In this document: positions 32,739 through 41,440 of the stretch, piece by piece
Layout: the number at the start of each line of letters is the position of its first letter
How positions within the stretch are numbered: the first letter of the stretch is position 1
Source of the DNA: Lentibacillus amyloliquefaciens
Lineage (GTDB): Bacteria; Bacillota; Bacilli; Bacillales; Amphibacillaceae
Assembly (NCBI RefSeq): GCF_001307805.1
Contig: NZ_CP013862.1
Location: forward strand, 1,426,001-1,490,000
Direction of reading: 5' to 3'
DNA length: 64,000 nucleotides
Notes under the pieces: model-generated
Databases searched by the model: none
The model's input: only the letters and a program-made list of their open reading frames with translations
Told to the model about the DNA's origin: nothing
Translations under genes and position numbers: made by a program

Positions 32739-33437
32739 CTAATCTGAAAAAGTAAAATCTACCATCTTATCAACATGAATGTCAGTTGTGTTTAACAACG
32801 GAACATTTAAATCCCCGTCTTTCAAAATCATTGGCAGTTCTGTGCAGCCGAGTATCAAACCGTCCAGCTTTTCTTCTGCAATCATTTTGTTACCAATTTC
32901 CACAAAAGCTTTTTTCGTATCCTCTTTTACGATACCATTTTCCAATTCATCAACAATTCTTTGGTGAATGAATTGCTGGTCTTCTTCACTTGGAACGGTA
33001 ATTTTTTTATCGCTGCCTATAAAAGGCTTTTTAAAGAAGTCACGTTCCATCGTGAATTTCGTGCCCAACAAGCCCACATTGTTCAATTCCATTTCGTCCG
33101 CTTTTTCATACGTCGCCTCAACAATGCTAATCATCGGGACACTAACTCTTTCCCGGATTTGATTAAAAACAATATGCGGGGTATTGGCAGAGACGATCAC
33201 AAAATCCGCACCGATATTTTCCAATTTTTTCGCAGCACCCCCGACATACGCACTTAAGTCATCAAGCCGGTCTTCGCTGATATACTTAAAAATGTTATAC
33301 ATATTGATGCTGTTAATGTAGAATTCCGGTAGTGTCTGATTACTGTTCATCCTCTCCTGATACTTCTGAATGTAGGACTCGTAATAATCGACAGTCGATT
33401 CAGGGCCCAGTCCGCCAACTATGCCTGCTTGTTTCAT
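32739..33437 (-). CDS. Aspartate/glutamate racemase-family protein
   Basis: A 232-residue protein of the Asp/Glu/hydantoin racemase superfamily: GIVGGLGPESTVDYY at the N-terminus and LGCTELPMIL with Cys198 at the C-terminal catalytic site. The other catalytic Cys, normally just before NT in the CNTAH motif, is Ala84 here (SANTPH). Two-base racemases need both Cys, so it may use a different mechanism or substrate, or belong to a one-Cys subgroup. Monocistronic with its own terminator. Confidence 0.85.
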   Translation of the reverse strand: MKQAGIVGGLGPESTVDYYESYIQKYQERMNSNQTLPEFYINSINMYNIFKYISEDRLDDLSAYVGGAAKKLENIGADFVIVSANTPHIVFNQIRERVSVPMISIVEATYEKADEMELNNVGLLGTKFTMERDFFKKPFIGSDKKITVPSEEDQQFIHQRIVDELENGIVKEDTKKAFVEIGNKMIAEEKLDGLILGCTELPMILKDGDLNVPLLNTTDIHVDKMVDFTFSD

Positions 33438-33661
33438 TTCACCTCATCCTTTCCCCGGTAATTCAATCGGAATACTTTATATTTTCCATGATACCATACT
33501 TGCACCTATGCATCCAATCCTGTTTTGAAAAGGTGAAGCAGCATACAAACCTCCCCCCAAACTGTTTCGTTCTAACTCAAGTTCTATTTACTCTTGTCAG
33601 TAAATCGGCCAGCTGATTTCACTATTATTAAAATGGCGGACTGACTTTTCTTTTAAAAGGC

Positions 33662-33693
33662 GTACCGGCAGACGAACGTCAGCCTGCCGGTAC
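33662..33693 (-). terminator. Acyl-CoA synthetase terminator
   Basis: GTACCGGCAG (33662-33671) pairs with CTGCCGGTAC (33684-33693), with TTTT three bases on in the minus-strand sense. The stem comes within seven bases of the stop codon. Confidence 0.75.
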
Positions 33694-33699
33694 ACACCC

Positions 33700-35292
33700 T
33701 CAGTTCACTTTCTTCGGTCCGTCCCAATGCATCTCGCGCAGGCGGTACTTCTGCAGTTTCCCTGTCGCTGTTTTTGGCAGGGTGTCGGCAAATTCAACAG
33801 CTTTAGGCGCTTTAAAGTGGGCCATTTCGGACCGGCAAAAATCAATGATATCCTGCTCAGTCGCAGCAGCACCATCATCCGGCACAATGATAGCCTTAGG
33901 CACTTCACCCCATTTTTCATGCGGAATGGAAATGACAGCTGCTTCCATAACGTCCGGGTGCTGATACAACACACCTTCTATCTCTGTGGATGAAATATTT
34001 TCGCCGCCGGAAATAATCAAATCCTTCGCACGGTCACGGATTTCAGTGTAACCGTCCGGGTAGGTAACCGCCAAATCACCCGTGTGAAACCAGCCGTCCT
34101 TAATCGCTTCAGCCGTCTTTTCCGGATCTTTATAATAGCCTTCCATCACAACATTTCCGCGGGTAATGATTTCGCCCAGCTCTTCGCCATCCCAAGCGAC
34201 TTCCTCACCATCTTGATGAACAACTTTTGTTTCTCCGTTAAAAGCCAGTTCAATTCCTTGTCTTGCCTTGATTGCCGCTTGCTCATCAGTTGATTCGGAT
34301 TCAAAATCTTTTTTCCACTCGCAATAAAGAATGAATGGTGAGGTTTCAGTCAGACCATAGACATGAATCATATTCACCCCAAGCAGGTCCTGTGCTTTAT
34401 GGATGAGTGCCGCTGCTGGAGGAGCTCCGGCTGTTGCCATGCGCGGACTTGTTGTGATTTTTGTTTCTTGTGCTTTCGGCTCATTTATCAGCATATTAAT
34501 AACAGTTGGTGCGCCGCACAACAGCGAAACATGCTGTCGTTCAAATAGGTAGAGAATGTGAGAGGGATCGACTTTACGCAAACAAACGTGAGTGCCGCCG
34601 GCTGCCGTTATCGACCAAACACCGCCCCAGCCATTGGCATGGAACATGGGCAATGTATGAAGATAAACATCATCATGACTGACACCGAGGTGGTACATGA
34701 AATTAGCTGCATTGAGATAATTACTGCGGTGCGTCAGCATCACACCTTTAGGATTTGATGTGGTGCCGCTCGTATAATTCAATGTCATAAGCTGGTTTTC
34801 ATCAATCTCGACCTCTGGCGGCGTTGCATTCTCCGGGACACCCTCGAGAAACGTTTCAAAATCCACTCCTTTTAACGACGTCGATTGACCTGCCACCGAA
34901 ACAATTACGACTCGCTCAAGTGAAAGATTATCCGCAATTTCCTCAATCGGACCCGTGAATTCCTCATCAACGATTAGCATTTTGGCATCACTATGATTGA
35001 TAATGTAATCCAGGTCTTCTGCGTTTAAACGGTAATTCAAAGGCACCATCGCAGCACCAAGCTGACAAATACCATAAAAACACTCCAGCATATAATGCGT
35101 GTTGGGCAGCATAACGGCAACATGATCACCCTTTTGAATACCGGACTCATGTAAAGCGATTGACAGCCTGTCCGTCCGCTTGCCAAATTCCCGGTACGTA
35201 AACGCTTTCTCTTCATCAATAATAGCCGTTTTTTTCGGATAATACTTTACTGCTCTGCGCTTCCAGTCAAGTGGCGTAAGTGTTGAAAACAT
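33700..35292 (-). CDS. AMP-forming acyl-CoA synthetase
   Basis: A 530-residue member of the ANL adenylate-forming family. The P-loop YTSGTTSNPKGVMLTHR begins at residue 173, with YGLTETSP, the GWFHTGDLA motif, RAKDLIISGGENIS and the C-terminal catalytic Lys in KTATGKLQKYRLR. It activates a carboxylic acid as an acyl-adenylate and passes it to coenzyme A. Closest in style to medium/long-chain fatty acyl-CoA ligases of the DmdB/AAE type; the chain length is not predictable. Monocistronic. Confidence 0.9.
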   Translation of the reverse strand: MFSTLTPLDWKRRAVKYYPKKTAIIDEEKAFTYREFGKRTDRLSIALHESGIQKGDHVAVMLPNTHYMLECFYGICQLGAAMVPLNYRLNAEDLDYIINHSDAKMLIVDEEFTGPIEEIADNLSLERVVIVSVAGQSTSLKGVDFETFLEGVPENATPPEVEIDENQLMTLNYTSGTTSNPKGVMLTHRSNYLNAANFMYHLGVSHDDVYLHTLPMFHANGWGGVWSITAAGGTHVCLRKVDPSHILYLFERQHVSLLCGAPTVINMLINEPKAQETKITTSPRMATAGAPPAAALIHKAQDLLGVNMIHVYGLTETSPFILYCEWKKDFESESTDEQAAIKARQGIELAFNGETKVVHQDGEEVAWDGEELGEIITRGNVVMEGYYKDPEKTAEAIKDGWFHTGDLAVTYPDGYTEIRDRAKDLIISGGENISSTEIEGVLYQHPDVMEAAVISIPHEKWGEVPKAIIVPDDGAAATEQDIIDFCRSEMAHFKAPKAVEFADTLPKTATGKLQKYRLREMHWDGPKKVN

Positions 35293-35480
35293 AATTTAAA
35301 GACTCCCTTCCCATGTTGGTTATCACTTATGTCTCAATCAATCTATACTGCACCAGCGTCAGGCCCCATATGAAAATGACCATGCATTTCCATATACTCA
35401 ATCCCCTTCGCCCTAAAATTTTGATATATTTTAATTGTACGAAAATTAATGTCATACTTGCAACTGAAAAGAGAAAATTC

Positions 35481-36218
35481 TTAATGCTCTTTCCGGATCA
35501 TCCAAATCAGCGTCGTTTGGGAAGCAGCATAATGGACCAAAGGAGCTTTCCGGCCGCATCTAACCTGAAATGGTGCCAGTGTCTCTTCTGTCACATTCGC
35601 TTGTGCGTGTTGAAGTTCCCATTTTGGATGGTGAATGGATCCGCGAAACAGAATTCCTTTAATTGATGTCCACAAAAAATACCGTTCAACGAGCCATTCG
35701 CTAAGCCCGCCTTCTTCCGGCGAAAAGAACTCTCCTACCGGTCTGGCCATTGCCCTGAAGACCGCCGGCATCCGCTGTTTTCGGGCACAGTAATAATAAA
35801 TGACTCCGTCTGACCGATTGATGCCCATTTCAGCGTAAAAGTAAGACAGCGTCGCCACCCTGGAACCGAGAACAGCCATTAAATTGTCTGCATCAAGACT
35901 GAAAAAGAAAACGCCGCTCAAACCGTTGCATCTCACGTACGTCCGCACATTCACTTCCCGAAATTTTTTCACATGAGGAACGGATGCGCGTATGCCACGA
36001 AACCTTACGTCCGTCACGTTAAATGGAACAATGCTAATCCAGGCGTCTCCTTCATATGTATCAAGCTCAAGTCCGGGCGGCAGAAACCGATTTATAATGT
36101 TTGGCGAAACGGGCCAGTGAAAAAACGTTATCTCTTCCCATTTTTGCATCATGACCCACGGCCCGCTCGGCAGCGAGCTTCTGCGATGTGTGGTGCTATT
36201 CAATATATCCTGAAACAT
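35481..36218 (-). CDS. YqjF-family protein (DUF2071)
   Basis: A 245-residue protein of the YqjF/DUF2071 family, with the typical N-terminal block beginning WEEITFFHWPVSP and ending FLPPGLELDTYEG, followed by WISIVPF. Members are of unknown function; the fold resembles acetoacetate decarboxylase. The ATG at 36216-36218 gives the conserved length. No promoter or terminator that I can support was found, and it is flanked by genes in different orientations. Confidence 0.82.
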   Translation of the reverse strand: MFQDILNSTTHRRSSLPSGPWVMMQKWEEITFFHWPVSPNIINRFLPPGLELDTYEGDAWISIVPFNVTDVRFRGIRASVPHVKKFREVNVRTYVRCNGLSGVFFFSLDADNLMAVLGSRVATLSYFYAEMGINRSDGVIYYYCARKQRMPAVFRAMARPVGEFFSPEEGGLSEWLVERYFLWTSIKGILFRGSIHHPKWELQHAQANVTEETLAPFQVRCGRKAPLVHYAASQTTLIWMIRKEH

Positions 36219-36321
36219 CTGACTTCACCCCTTTTTCAGCTATTATATACTTTGTAACCATTATACACTCTCTAGCTTTCTCCAATAACTTTTTCCGCTA
36301 ATAATTTCCAAAACTGATAAA

Positions 36322-36350
36322 TTGTTAGATGACCGGGTGACTGATATAAT
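36322..36350 (+). promoter_or_regulatory. Patatin gene promoter
   Basis: TTGTTA (36322-36327), a 17-base spacer and TATAAT (36345-36350), 33 bases before the start codon. Confidence 0.75.
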
Positions 36351-36382
36351 TTTCTTATAAGAGAAAAAGGAAGTGTGGAATT

Positions 36383-37276
36383 TTGGAATACGAAGCAGGC
36401 CTCATGTTAGAAGGCGGGGGTATGCGATGTGCGTTCACTGTTGGCGTACTGGATTATTTTTTAGATCAGCAGGTTGAATTCCCTGCTGTTGCAACAGCAT
36501 CGGCAGGAGCACTTATCGGGAGTTCTTATATCGCTAAACAGCGTGACCGGAACACGAAGCTGCTCGCTGCGATAGGCAAAAATCGGGATGCGATATCAAT
36601 CTTAAGGCTGTTGCAAAAAAGGGAGCTATTCGGTATGGATTTGATTTTTGAAAAGTTAGCTAACCATACGTTTCCGCTTGAATTTCAATCATTTTCACAA
36701 GCGAGCTCCAGATTTATTGTCGGAACAACCGATATTAATACCGGCAAACCAGTTTTCTATGACCAGTTTGATCAACAAAAGGATCTGTCGACGATTATCA
36801 GAGCCTCTTGTTCGCTGCCTGTTTTGGCGCCAAGCATCGACTATAAAGGGAATCAATTAATCGACGGCGGTGTCGCTGATCCGATACCAATCACTCCCCT
36901 GGTTGAACAGGGATTTAAAAAGCAAGTGATCGTCCTTACCCGTAATAAAAACTATGTCAAAAAACCCACAAAACTAAACTGGTTTTATAAGCGTATTTTT
37001 AAGAATAAGCCCGAGTTAGTCAAATTATTGCGCAACCGCCACCTGCGCTACAATGAAACCATGAAACAAATACGCGCCATGGAAGCGAAGGGCGAAGTTT
37101 TTATCATCCAGCCGGAGGAACCGCTGGAAGCAAGCAGAATTGAAAGAAGCTATGATAAACTTGAGGCACTATATCATCAGGGTTATCAGGTGGCCAAAGA
37201 GAAACACCAGGCATTGCTGGACTTTCTGCAAGGTTCAGAACAACCACCATATGCAGAAGAAAATCTGTCTTCATAA
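36383..37276 (+). CDS. Patatin-like phospholipase family protein
   Basis: A 297-residue patatin of the bacterial YjjU/RssA group. The oxyanion loop EGGGMR is at residues 10-15, the nucleophile Ser40 lies in TASAGA, and the catalytic Asp161 is in IDGGVADP. The nucleophile elbow is normally GxSxG; here the first Gly is Thr. The start is TTG (36383-36385) behind AGGAAG. Members hydrolyse acyl lipids with a Ser-Asp dyad. Monocistronic with its own promoter and terminator. Confidence 0.87.
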   Translation: MEYEAGLMLEGGGMRCAFTVGVLDYFLDQQVEFPAVATASAGALIGSSYIAKQRDRNTKLLAAIGKNRDAISILRLLQKRELFGMDLIFEKLANHTFPLEFQSFSQASSRFIVGTTDINTGKPVFYDQFDQQKDLSTIIRASCSLPVLAPSIDYKGNQLIDGGVADPIPITPLVEQGFKKQVIVLTRNKNYVKKPTKLNWFYKRIFKNKPELVKLLRNRHLRYNETMKQIRAMEAKGEVFIIQPEEPLEASRIERSYDKLEALYHQGYQVAKEKHQALLDFLQGSEQPPYAEENLSS

Positions 37277-37288
37277 TTTTATAATATA

Positions 37289-37326
37289 GAAAAGCGTTTC
37301 TGCAATTGCAGGAACGCTTTTCTTTT
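37289..37326. terminator. Strong terminator between converging genes
   Basis: A 15-bp stem (37289-37303 with 37308-37322) closed by a 4-base loop, with T runs on both strands. It serves the patatin gene and the sodium symporter operon. Confidence 0.88.
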
Positions 37327-37347
37327 CTGCTCTTTGAACACAGCAGT

Positions 37348-38811
37348 TTAACCAGCCGACTTTCCCGCTTCTGATCCAGATGGGTCTGCATGATAGCGAT
37401 TGATCTGCTCCTGTGTTGCTGCTGACGGGGGCGCTGTCATTAAACTGACAACTATAACCAGCAGCAATGAAATCGGTGAAGCAATGATTGGTTCTGACAC
37501 CAACGCAAACGGCTTGGTAATAACTAATATCAAAAATGTCAATGCGCCACCGAGCATACCTGCCAGCGCACCTGCTTTATTTGCCCGGTTCCACCAAATC
37601 CCGAGCACAAGCGGAAAGCCAAACGACGAAAGCAGAAACCCACCTACCCAGCCAACCATGATAGCTATCAGCTGTGGCGGATTAATTGCAATGATAATCC
37701 CCACGATACTGGCGATAATCATAACTACAAAGCCAATTCTAGTAACTGTCTGCTCAGAGGCTTCTTTGTTAATGTATTCCTTGTAAATGTCCCGAGCAAC
37801 ACCAGCGGAAATTGCCAGAAGCATCGCATCAGCGGAAGACATGATTGCTGCTAAAAGCCCTGAAAGCATAATACCTGCCAGAAGTGGTGACATATAGTTT
37901 TCAATTACAGATACAAAAATCATATCCTGGTTATTCAATGTATCAGCTATGCCCAGGCTAGCTCCCCCGGCAGCCACAATTAGCCCGAAGCCAAAGATCA
38001 ACAAGTATAAAAGACATGCCCACATAGCCGACCGCCGCGCTGTTCTCGCATCCCGTGATGCAAAATTACGCATAACAGCTGATGGCGAAACAATACCGAA
38101 CCACAGAAATGCTAAGAACAAACCAAAATAAGACATCCATGGCTGCGTAATATCACCGAATGTCGGTGTAACAGAAAGGGCATCCTGAATCAGGGAAGAA
38201 AACCCATCATGTTGGAATAGAATAATCAGGGATAATACAAGCATCCCTACAAGCATAACAGATCCCTGAATCAAATCAGTATAAGTGATTGCCCACATAC
38301 CGCCAAGTGCAGCATAAACCGTAAAACCTATTCCGAGTACAATAACGGCGGTTGTGTAATCAATACCCAATACATAAGAACCTATCAATCCTGATGCGGT
38401 CAATTGCGGTACCATATAGAAAGTCATCCCAATAACAACGATGGCTACAGCTACAACCTGCACTGCGTTGCCATATCGCTGCTTGAAAAATTCCGGCAAT
38501 GTGTTGACACCTGACCGCCTAATTTGTCCGGATACCAGAAAAAGTGTAAATGGAAGGATGGCGACAGCACCAAACCCATAAGCAAACAAGAAGGGAATGC
38601 CGAGTGCAACGCCAGACCCTACTGCGCCCATCAACGAACTCGAACTTGCCAAAGCAGCAAATAAAGCAAATGCTCCAACGAATGTATTAATGCTTTTCCC
38701 CGCTGTCCAATAATCGCTCTCAGAAGAATGCGCACGCCGTGTAAAATAAATGCCAATCAGTGTCATCAATACAAGATAAACACCTAATATAATAGTTTCC
38801 ATTATCTGCAT
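37348..38811 (-). CDS. Sodium:solute symporter (SSS family)
   Basis: About 487 residues from the ATG at 38811, six bases after GGAGGGG; an ATG 15 bases upstream overlaps that site. A polytopic carrier of the SSS family (relatives PutP, PanF), with about 13 transmembrane segments and the core blocks AALGGMWAITYTDLIQG and SGLLAAIMSSADAMLLA, which carry the Na2-site residues. It is the last gene of a four-gene operon and probably imports the compound that the two enzymes convert. The substrate is unknown; amino acids or small carboxylates are typical. Confidence 0.9.
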   Translation of the reverse strand: MQIMETIILGVYLVLMTLIGIYFTRRAHSSESDYWTAGKSINTFVGAFALFAALASSSSLMGAVGSGVALGIPFLFAYGFGAVAILPFTLFLVSGQIRRSGVNTLPEFFKQRYGNAVQVVAVAIVVIGMTFYMVPQLTASGLIGSYVLGIDYTTAVIVLGIGFTVYAALGGMWAITYTDLIQGSVMLVGMLVLSLIILFQHDGFSSLIQDALSVTPTFGDITQPWMSYFGLFLAFLWFGIVSPSAVMRNFASRDARTARRSAMWACLLYLLIFGFGLIVAAGGASLGIADTLNNQDMIFVSVIENYMSPLLAGIMLSGLLAAIMSSADAMLLAISAGVARDIYKEYINKEASEQTVTRIGFVVMIIASIVGIIIAINPPQLIAIMVGWVGGFLLSSFGFPLVLGIWWNRANKAGALAGMLGGALTFLILVITKPFALVSEPIIASPISLLLVIVVSLMTAPPSAATQEQINRYHADPSGSEAGKSAG

Positions 38812-38828
38812 TTTTGACCCCTCCATTT

Positions 38829-39050
38829 CTATCCACCGTTTCGTGATTCATCCCTTTTTTCCATCCAAATAACGTAAATGATCGACAGGAGAAACCATAC
38901 AAAATAACTAAAAAACATTAACCAGCCGGCAAGCGAAATACCCATCATATAGATATCAGTCGGCCACCAGATTAATACAATTGCAGATATGGCAAGCAAT
39001 ATGGTGACCAGAATGATACCCGGATCTGACAGTCTTGATTTTGACTTCAT
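38829..39050 (-). CDS. Small two-segment membrane protein, probable symporter partner
   Basis: A 73-residue protein with two hydrophobic segments (about residues 10-28 and 35-62) and charged ends (MKSKSRLSD, EKRDESRNGG). Small proteins of this layout, such as the DUF997 protein YhdT beside PanF, are often encoded directly before SSS carriers and may act as partners. The spacing is tight: 17 bases to the symporter start and 34 bases after the cyclodeaminase gene. Family not certain. Confidence 0.75.
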   Translation of the reverse strand: MKSKSRLSDPGIILVTILLAISAIVLIWWPTDIYMMGISLAGWLMFFSYFVWFLLSIIYVIWMEKRDESRNGG

Positions 39051-39084
39051 AGCAATCTCCTTTCTTTCCTTTTTGATTAACCAT

Positions 39085-40050
39085 CTACATGGTTAAATTT
39101 GTTCCTATCCCTTTTTCTTGAGCCTTCTGATACATCAAATTGGCAACAACCGCATCAAATAACGCCATCCCGGTTGTTTTTAGCACAACGGTTTTTCCTT
39201 CTTCAATCACCCCAGCTGACTTATCTGAAATTTGCTCAGACATTGTCAAAATGGATTCCCGGTCAATCCAGCCTTTTTCAATCGGTGTCGCGATATCACC
39301 TGACTCCTCAATGGCATGTTCTGTATCAACCATCACCCGACCGGCTATTTTAAATAAGGATTCAGGAAATTCCCGCATGGCCGGCTGGAAGGAACCGACT
39401 CCAATGAATAGTTTGTTTTTAAGGAGATTCGGGTTATCAGGGAGGACAGGCTGTTTGGATGTTGTTGCCGTTATCACGATAGCAGCATCTTTGATTGCTT
39501 CGTTGACGGAATCATTTGCATGGATAGAAATGTCAGTGCCAACCCATTCCTGCAACGACTTTTTAAAAGCGGCTATTTTCTCCGGTGAGCGATTGAAGAG
39601 GTAAATATCCCTTATTGGTCTTTCGGTACATGCAGCAATAGCCTGATAGAATCCTTGCACACCAGTTCCGACAATCGCCAATGTTGAGGCATCATTCTTG
39701 GCCAAATGACGTACACCGGACCCACCAATAGCGCCTGTTCGCATCCCTGTCAAAAATGAACCATTTAAAATTCCTTTAATATCTCCTGTTTCACTGTCAT
39801 TTAAGACAACCAGCCCATGCAGCGTCGGGAGGGTCTGGTTATTTGGGAAAATCGTAACAAGCTTGGTTCCGATCGCATCCCCGGTAAAACACGGCATTAG
39901 CAAGAGTGTATTGTCATCCTCTTTTACCTGCATGCGCTGAGGCATTTGGAATTTTCCAGTTTCATAAATACCATAAGTCGCATCAATGGCATCAATCACA
40001 TCCTTCATTGTGACCGCTTCCTTGATGTTCTGTTCACTTAAAAATAGCAT
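39085..40050 (-). CDS. Ornithine cyclodeaminase/mu-crystallin family NAD(P) enzyme
   Basis: A 321-residue protein from the ATG at 40050, eight bases after GGAGG. The family includes ornithine cyclodeaminase, alanine dehydrogenase and delta-1-pyrroline-2-carboxylate (imine) reductases. The substrate-binding lysine falls at Lys63 in GTKLVTIFP, Arg104 in TGMRTGA, and the Rossmann loop is VGTGVQG at 127-133. Thirty bases downstream of the FAD oxidoreductase. Since its partner makes an imine, an imine-reductase role is the most consistent guess. Confidence 0.87.
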   Translation of the reverse strand: MLFLSEQNIKEAVTMKDVIDAIDATYGIYETGKFQMPQRMQVKEDDNTLLLMPCFTGDAIGTKLVTIFPNNQTLPTLHGLVVLNDSETGDIKGILNGSFLTGMRTGAIGGSGVRHLAKNDASTLAIVGTGVQGFYQAIAACTERPIRDIYLFNRSPEKIAAFKKSLQEWVGTDISIHANDSVNEAIKDAAIVITATTSKQPVLPDNPNLLKNKLFIGVGSFQPAMREFPESLFKIAGRVMVDTEHAIEESGDIATPIEKGWIDRESILTMSEQISDKSAGVIEEGKTVVLKTTGMALFDAVVANLMYQKAQEKGIGTNLTM

Positions 40051-40080
40051 GTTCACAACCTCCATCTAATTGTTATCTCA

Positions 40081-41247
40081 TTATACAATAGCACCCTCAA
40101 TTATTAATTGATTGTTCGCAAAACGTTCAAAATGCAGGGGGCTTAAATCCAGTGTCTCATACCAGCCTTTTCGGATCATTTCTGACAGTCCTTTACCAAC
40201 TGCTGGTGCCTGCTGCATACCGTGTCCACTAAATCCGCAAGCCATATAGTAACCATCCAGTTGCGGATGTCCACCGATGATGGCATTCTGGTCTCTCGTA
40301 TTATGGCTGTAAATACCTGCCCAACCATTACTGATTTTAGCCCGCTCAAAATTTTGAATTCGTTCGGCCAGAATTGGCCACAACTGTTCTTCAAACAGCG
40401 AACGCTTCCACCTGAAATCAATCCCGGGTTTTACTTTTTCCGAAAAACCTGTTATCAGCGAGTTGCCTTCATGTCTGAAGTATACACCTGTCGGGTCAAT
40501 CGTTAGTGGCAGGTATTTATCCAGCGGTTCGGCAATATCAAACTGAATGATTTGCCGTTTCAATGGCACAATCGGCAAGGGGAGCCCGATTTTCTCGCTT
40601 AATTCAGCAGCCCATGGACCGGCACAATTGATAACAATAGGTGCCCTGTATATGTCTCCGTTATCAAGCCTGATTCCGATGGCTTCTCCTCTTTCTGTCA
40701 GGATTGTGTCTACCTCTTCATACACGTATTCACTGCCCAGCTGTTTCGCTTTTTTGGCATATCCCTGCATGACCGAGTACGGATCCAGGTAGCCATCTTC
40801 TCCACAGAACAATCCTCCCTGCAAGTCATCAATTTTCAACTCCGGAATGATTGACAGCAATTCTTCTTTTGCCAATAGTTCAGAAGGCACACCATGTTTT
40901 TGTTGCAATTGAAGCTGCTTCTTCAACTGGTCAATATTCTCGTCTTTAGCAAGAAAAAGATAACCGCGCTGTTTGAAGTCAATCTCGGCTTTTTCTGCTC
41001 CAATAGCCATGTCTTCTGCAAATGTCTTATATTTTTGTAAGCCATAGCGGCTGATTTGAATATTAATCTCCGTTGTAAACAGCTGCCTCAGACCACCGGC
41101 ACTTCTTGGAGTTGATGTATATTCATATATTCTGTCTTTTTCAAATATCGTTATATCTCCTTCATACCCGTCATTAAGGAGATTGTAGGCAATACTGGAT
41201 CCGATCACACCACCGCCGACTATGATAATATCTGTTTGTTTTTCCAT
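40081..41247 (-). CDS. DAO-family FAD-dependent amine/amino-acid oxidoreductase
   Basis: A 388-residue protein of the D-amino-acid oxidase/glycine oxidase/sarcosine oxidase family. The FAD loop GGGVIGSS is at residues 11-18, VINCAGPWAAEL gives the second FAD contact, and the C-terminal GFSGHGMQQAPAVG closes the site. It is expected to oxidise the C-N bond of an amino or secondary-amino acid to an imine. First gene of the four-gene operon, divergent from the CdaR-type regulator. Substrate not readable from sequence. Confidence 0.88.
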   Translation of the reverse strand: MEKQTDIIIVGGGVIGSSIAYNLLNDGYEGDITIFEKDRIYEYTSTPRSAGGLRQLFTTEINIQISRYGLQKYKTFAEDMAIGAEKAEIDFKQRGYLFLAKDENIDQLKKQLQLQQKHGVPSELLAKEELLSIIPELKIDDLQGGLFCGEDGYLDPYSVMQGYAKKAKQLGSEYVYEEVDTILTERGEAIGIRLDNGDIYRAPIVINCAGPWAAELSEKIGLPLPIVPLKRQIIQFDIAEPLDKYLPLTIDPTGVYFRHEGNSLITGFSEKVKPGIDFRWKRSLFEEQLWPILAERIQNFERAKISNGWAGIYSHNTRDQNAIIGGHPQLDGYYMACGFSGHGMQQAPAVGKGLSEMIRKGWYETLDLSPLHFERFANNQLIIEGAIV

Positions 41248-41357
41248 TCAATCATCACCTTAGATATCCAGAGTTTAATTATTCGTAATATTATATTTAT
41301 TTATATCGTATAACACCCATGAGTGGCTATGGTTAATATGCACAAGATTATAAAGGA

Positions 41358-41387
41358 TTAACACAATCATTAGAATTGTGTTATAAT
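41358..41387 (+). promoter_or_regulatory. Regulator promoter with internal palindromic operator
   Basis: TTAACA (41358-41363), an 18-base spacer and TATAAT (41382-41387). Between and overlapping them lies a perfect inverted repeat, AACACAAT (41360-41367) and ATTGTGTT (41375-41382), with a 7-base gap. A protein bound there would cover the promoter, so self-repression or shared control with the divergent operon is likely. Confidence 0.7.
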
Positions 41388-41440
41388 TTTAACCAGAAAT
41401 AAAGACTGAAATTAAGGATGTGAAGGTCATCGAGGATTTC

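Noticed and set aside
32549-32755. A 68-codon frame with a heptad-like protein repeat over the 21-bp array
   Set aside because: A 21-base period always gives a 7-residue repeat; there is no start signal and two frames show the same effect.
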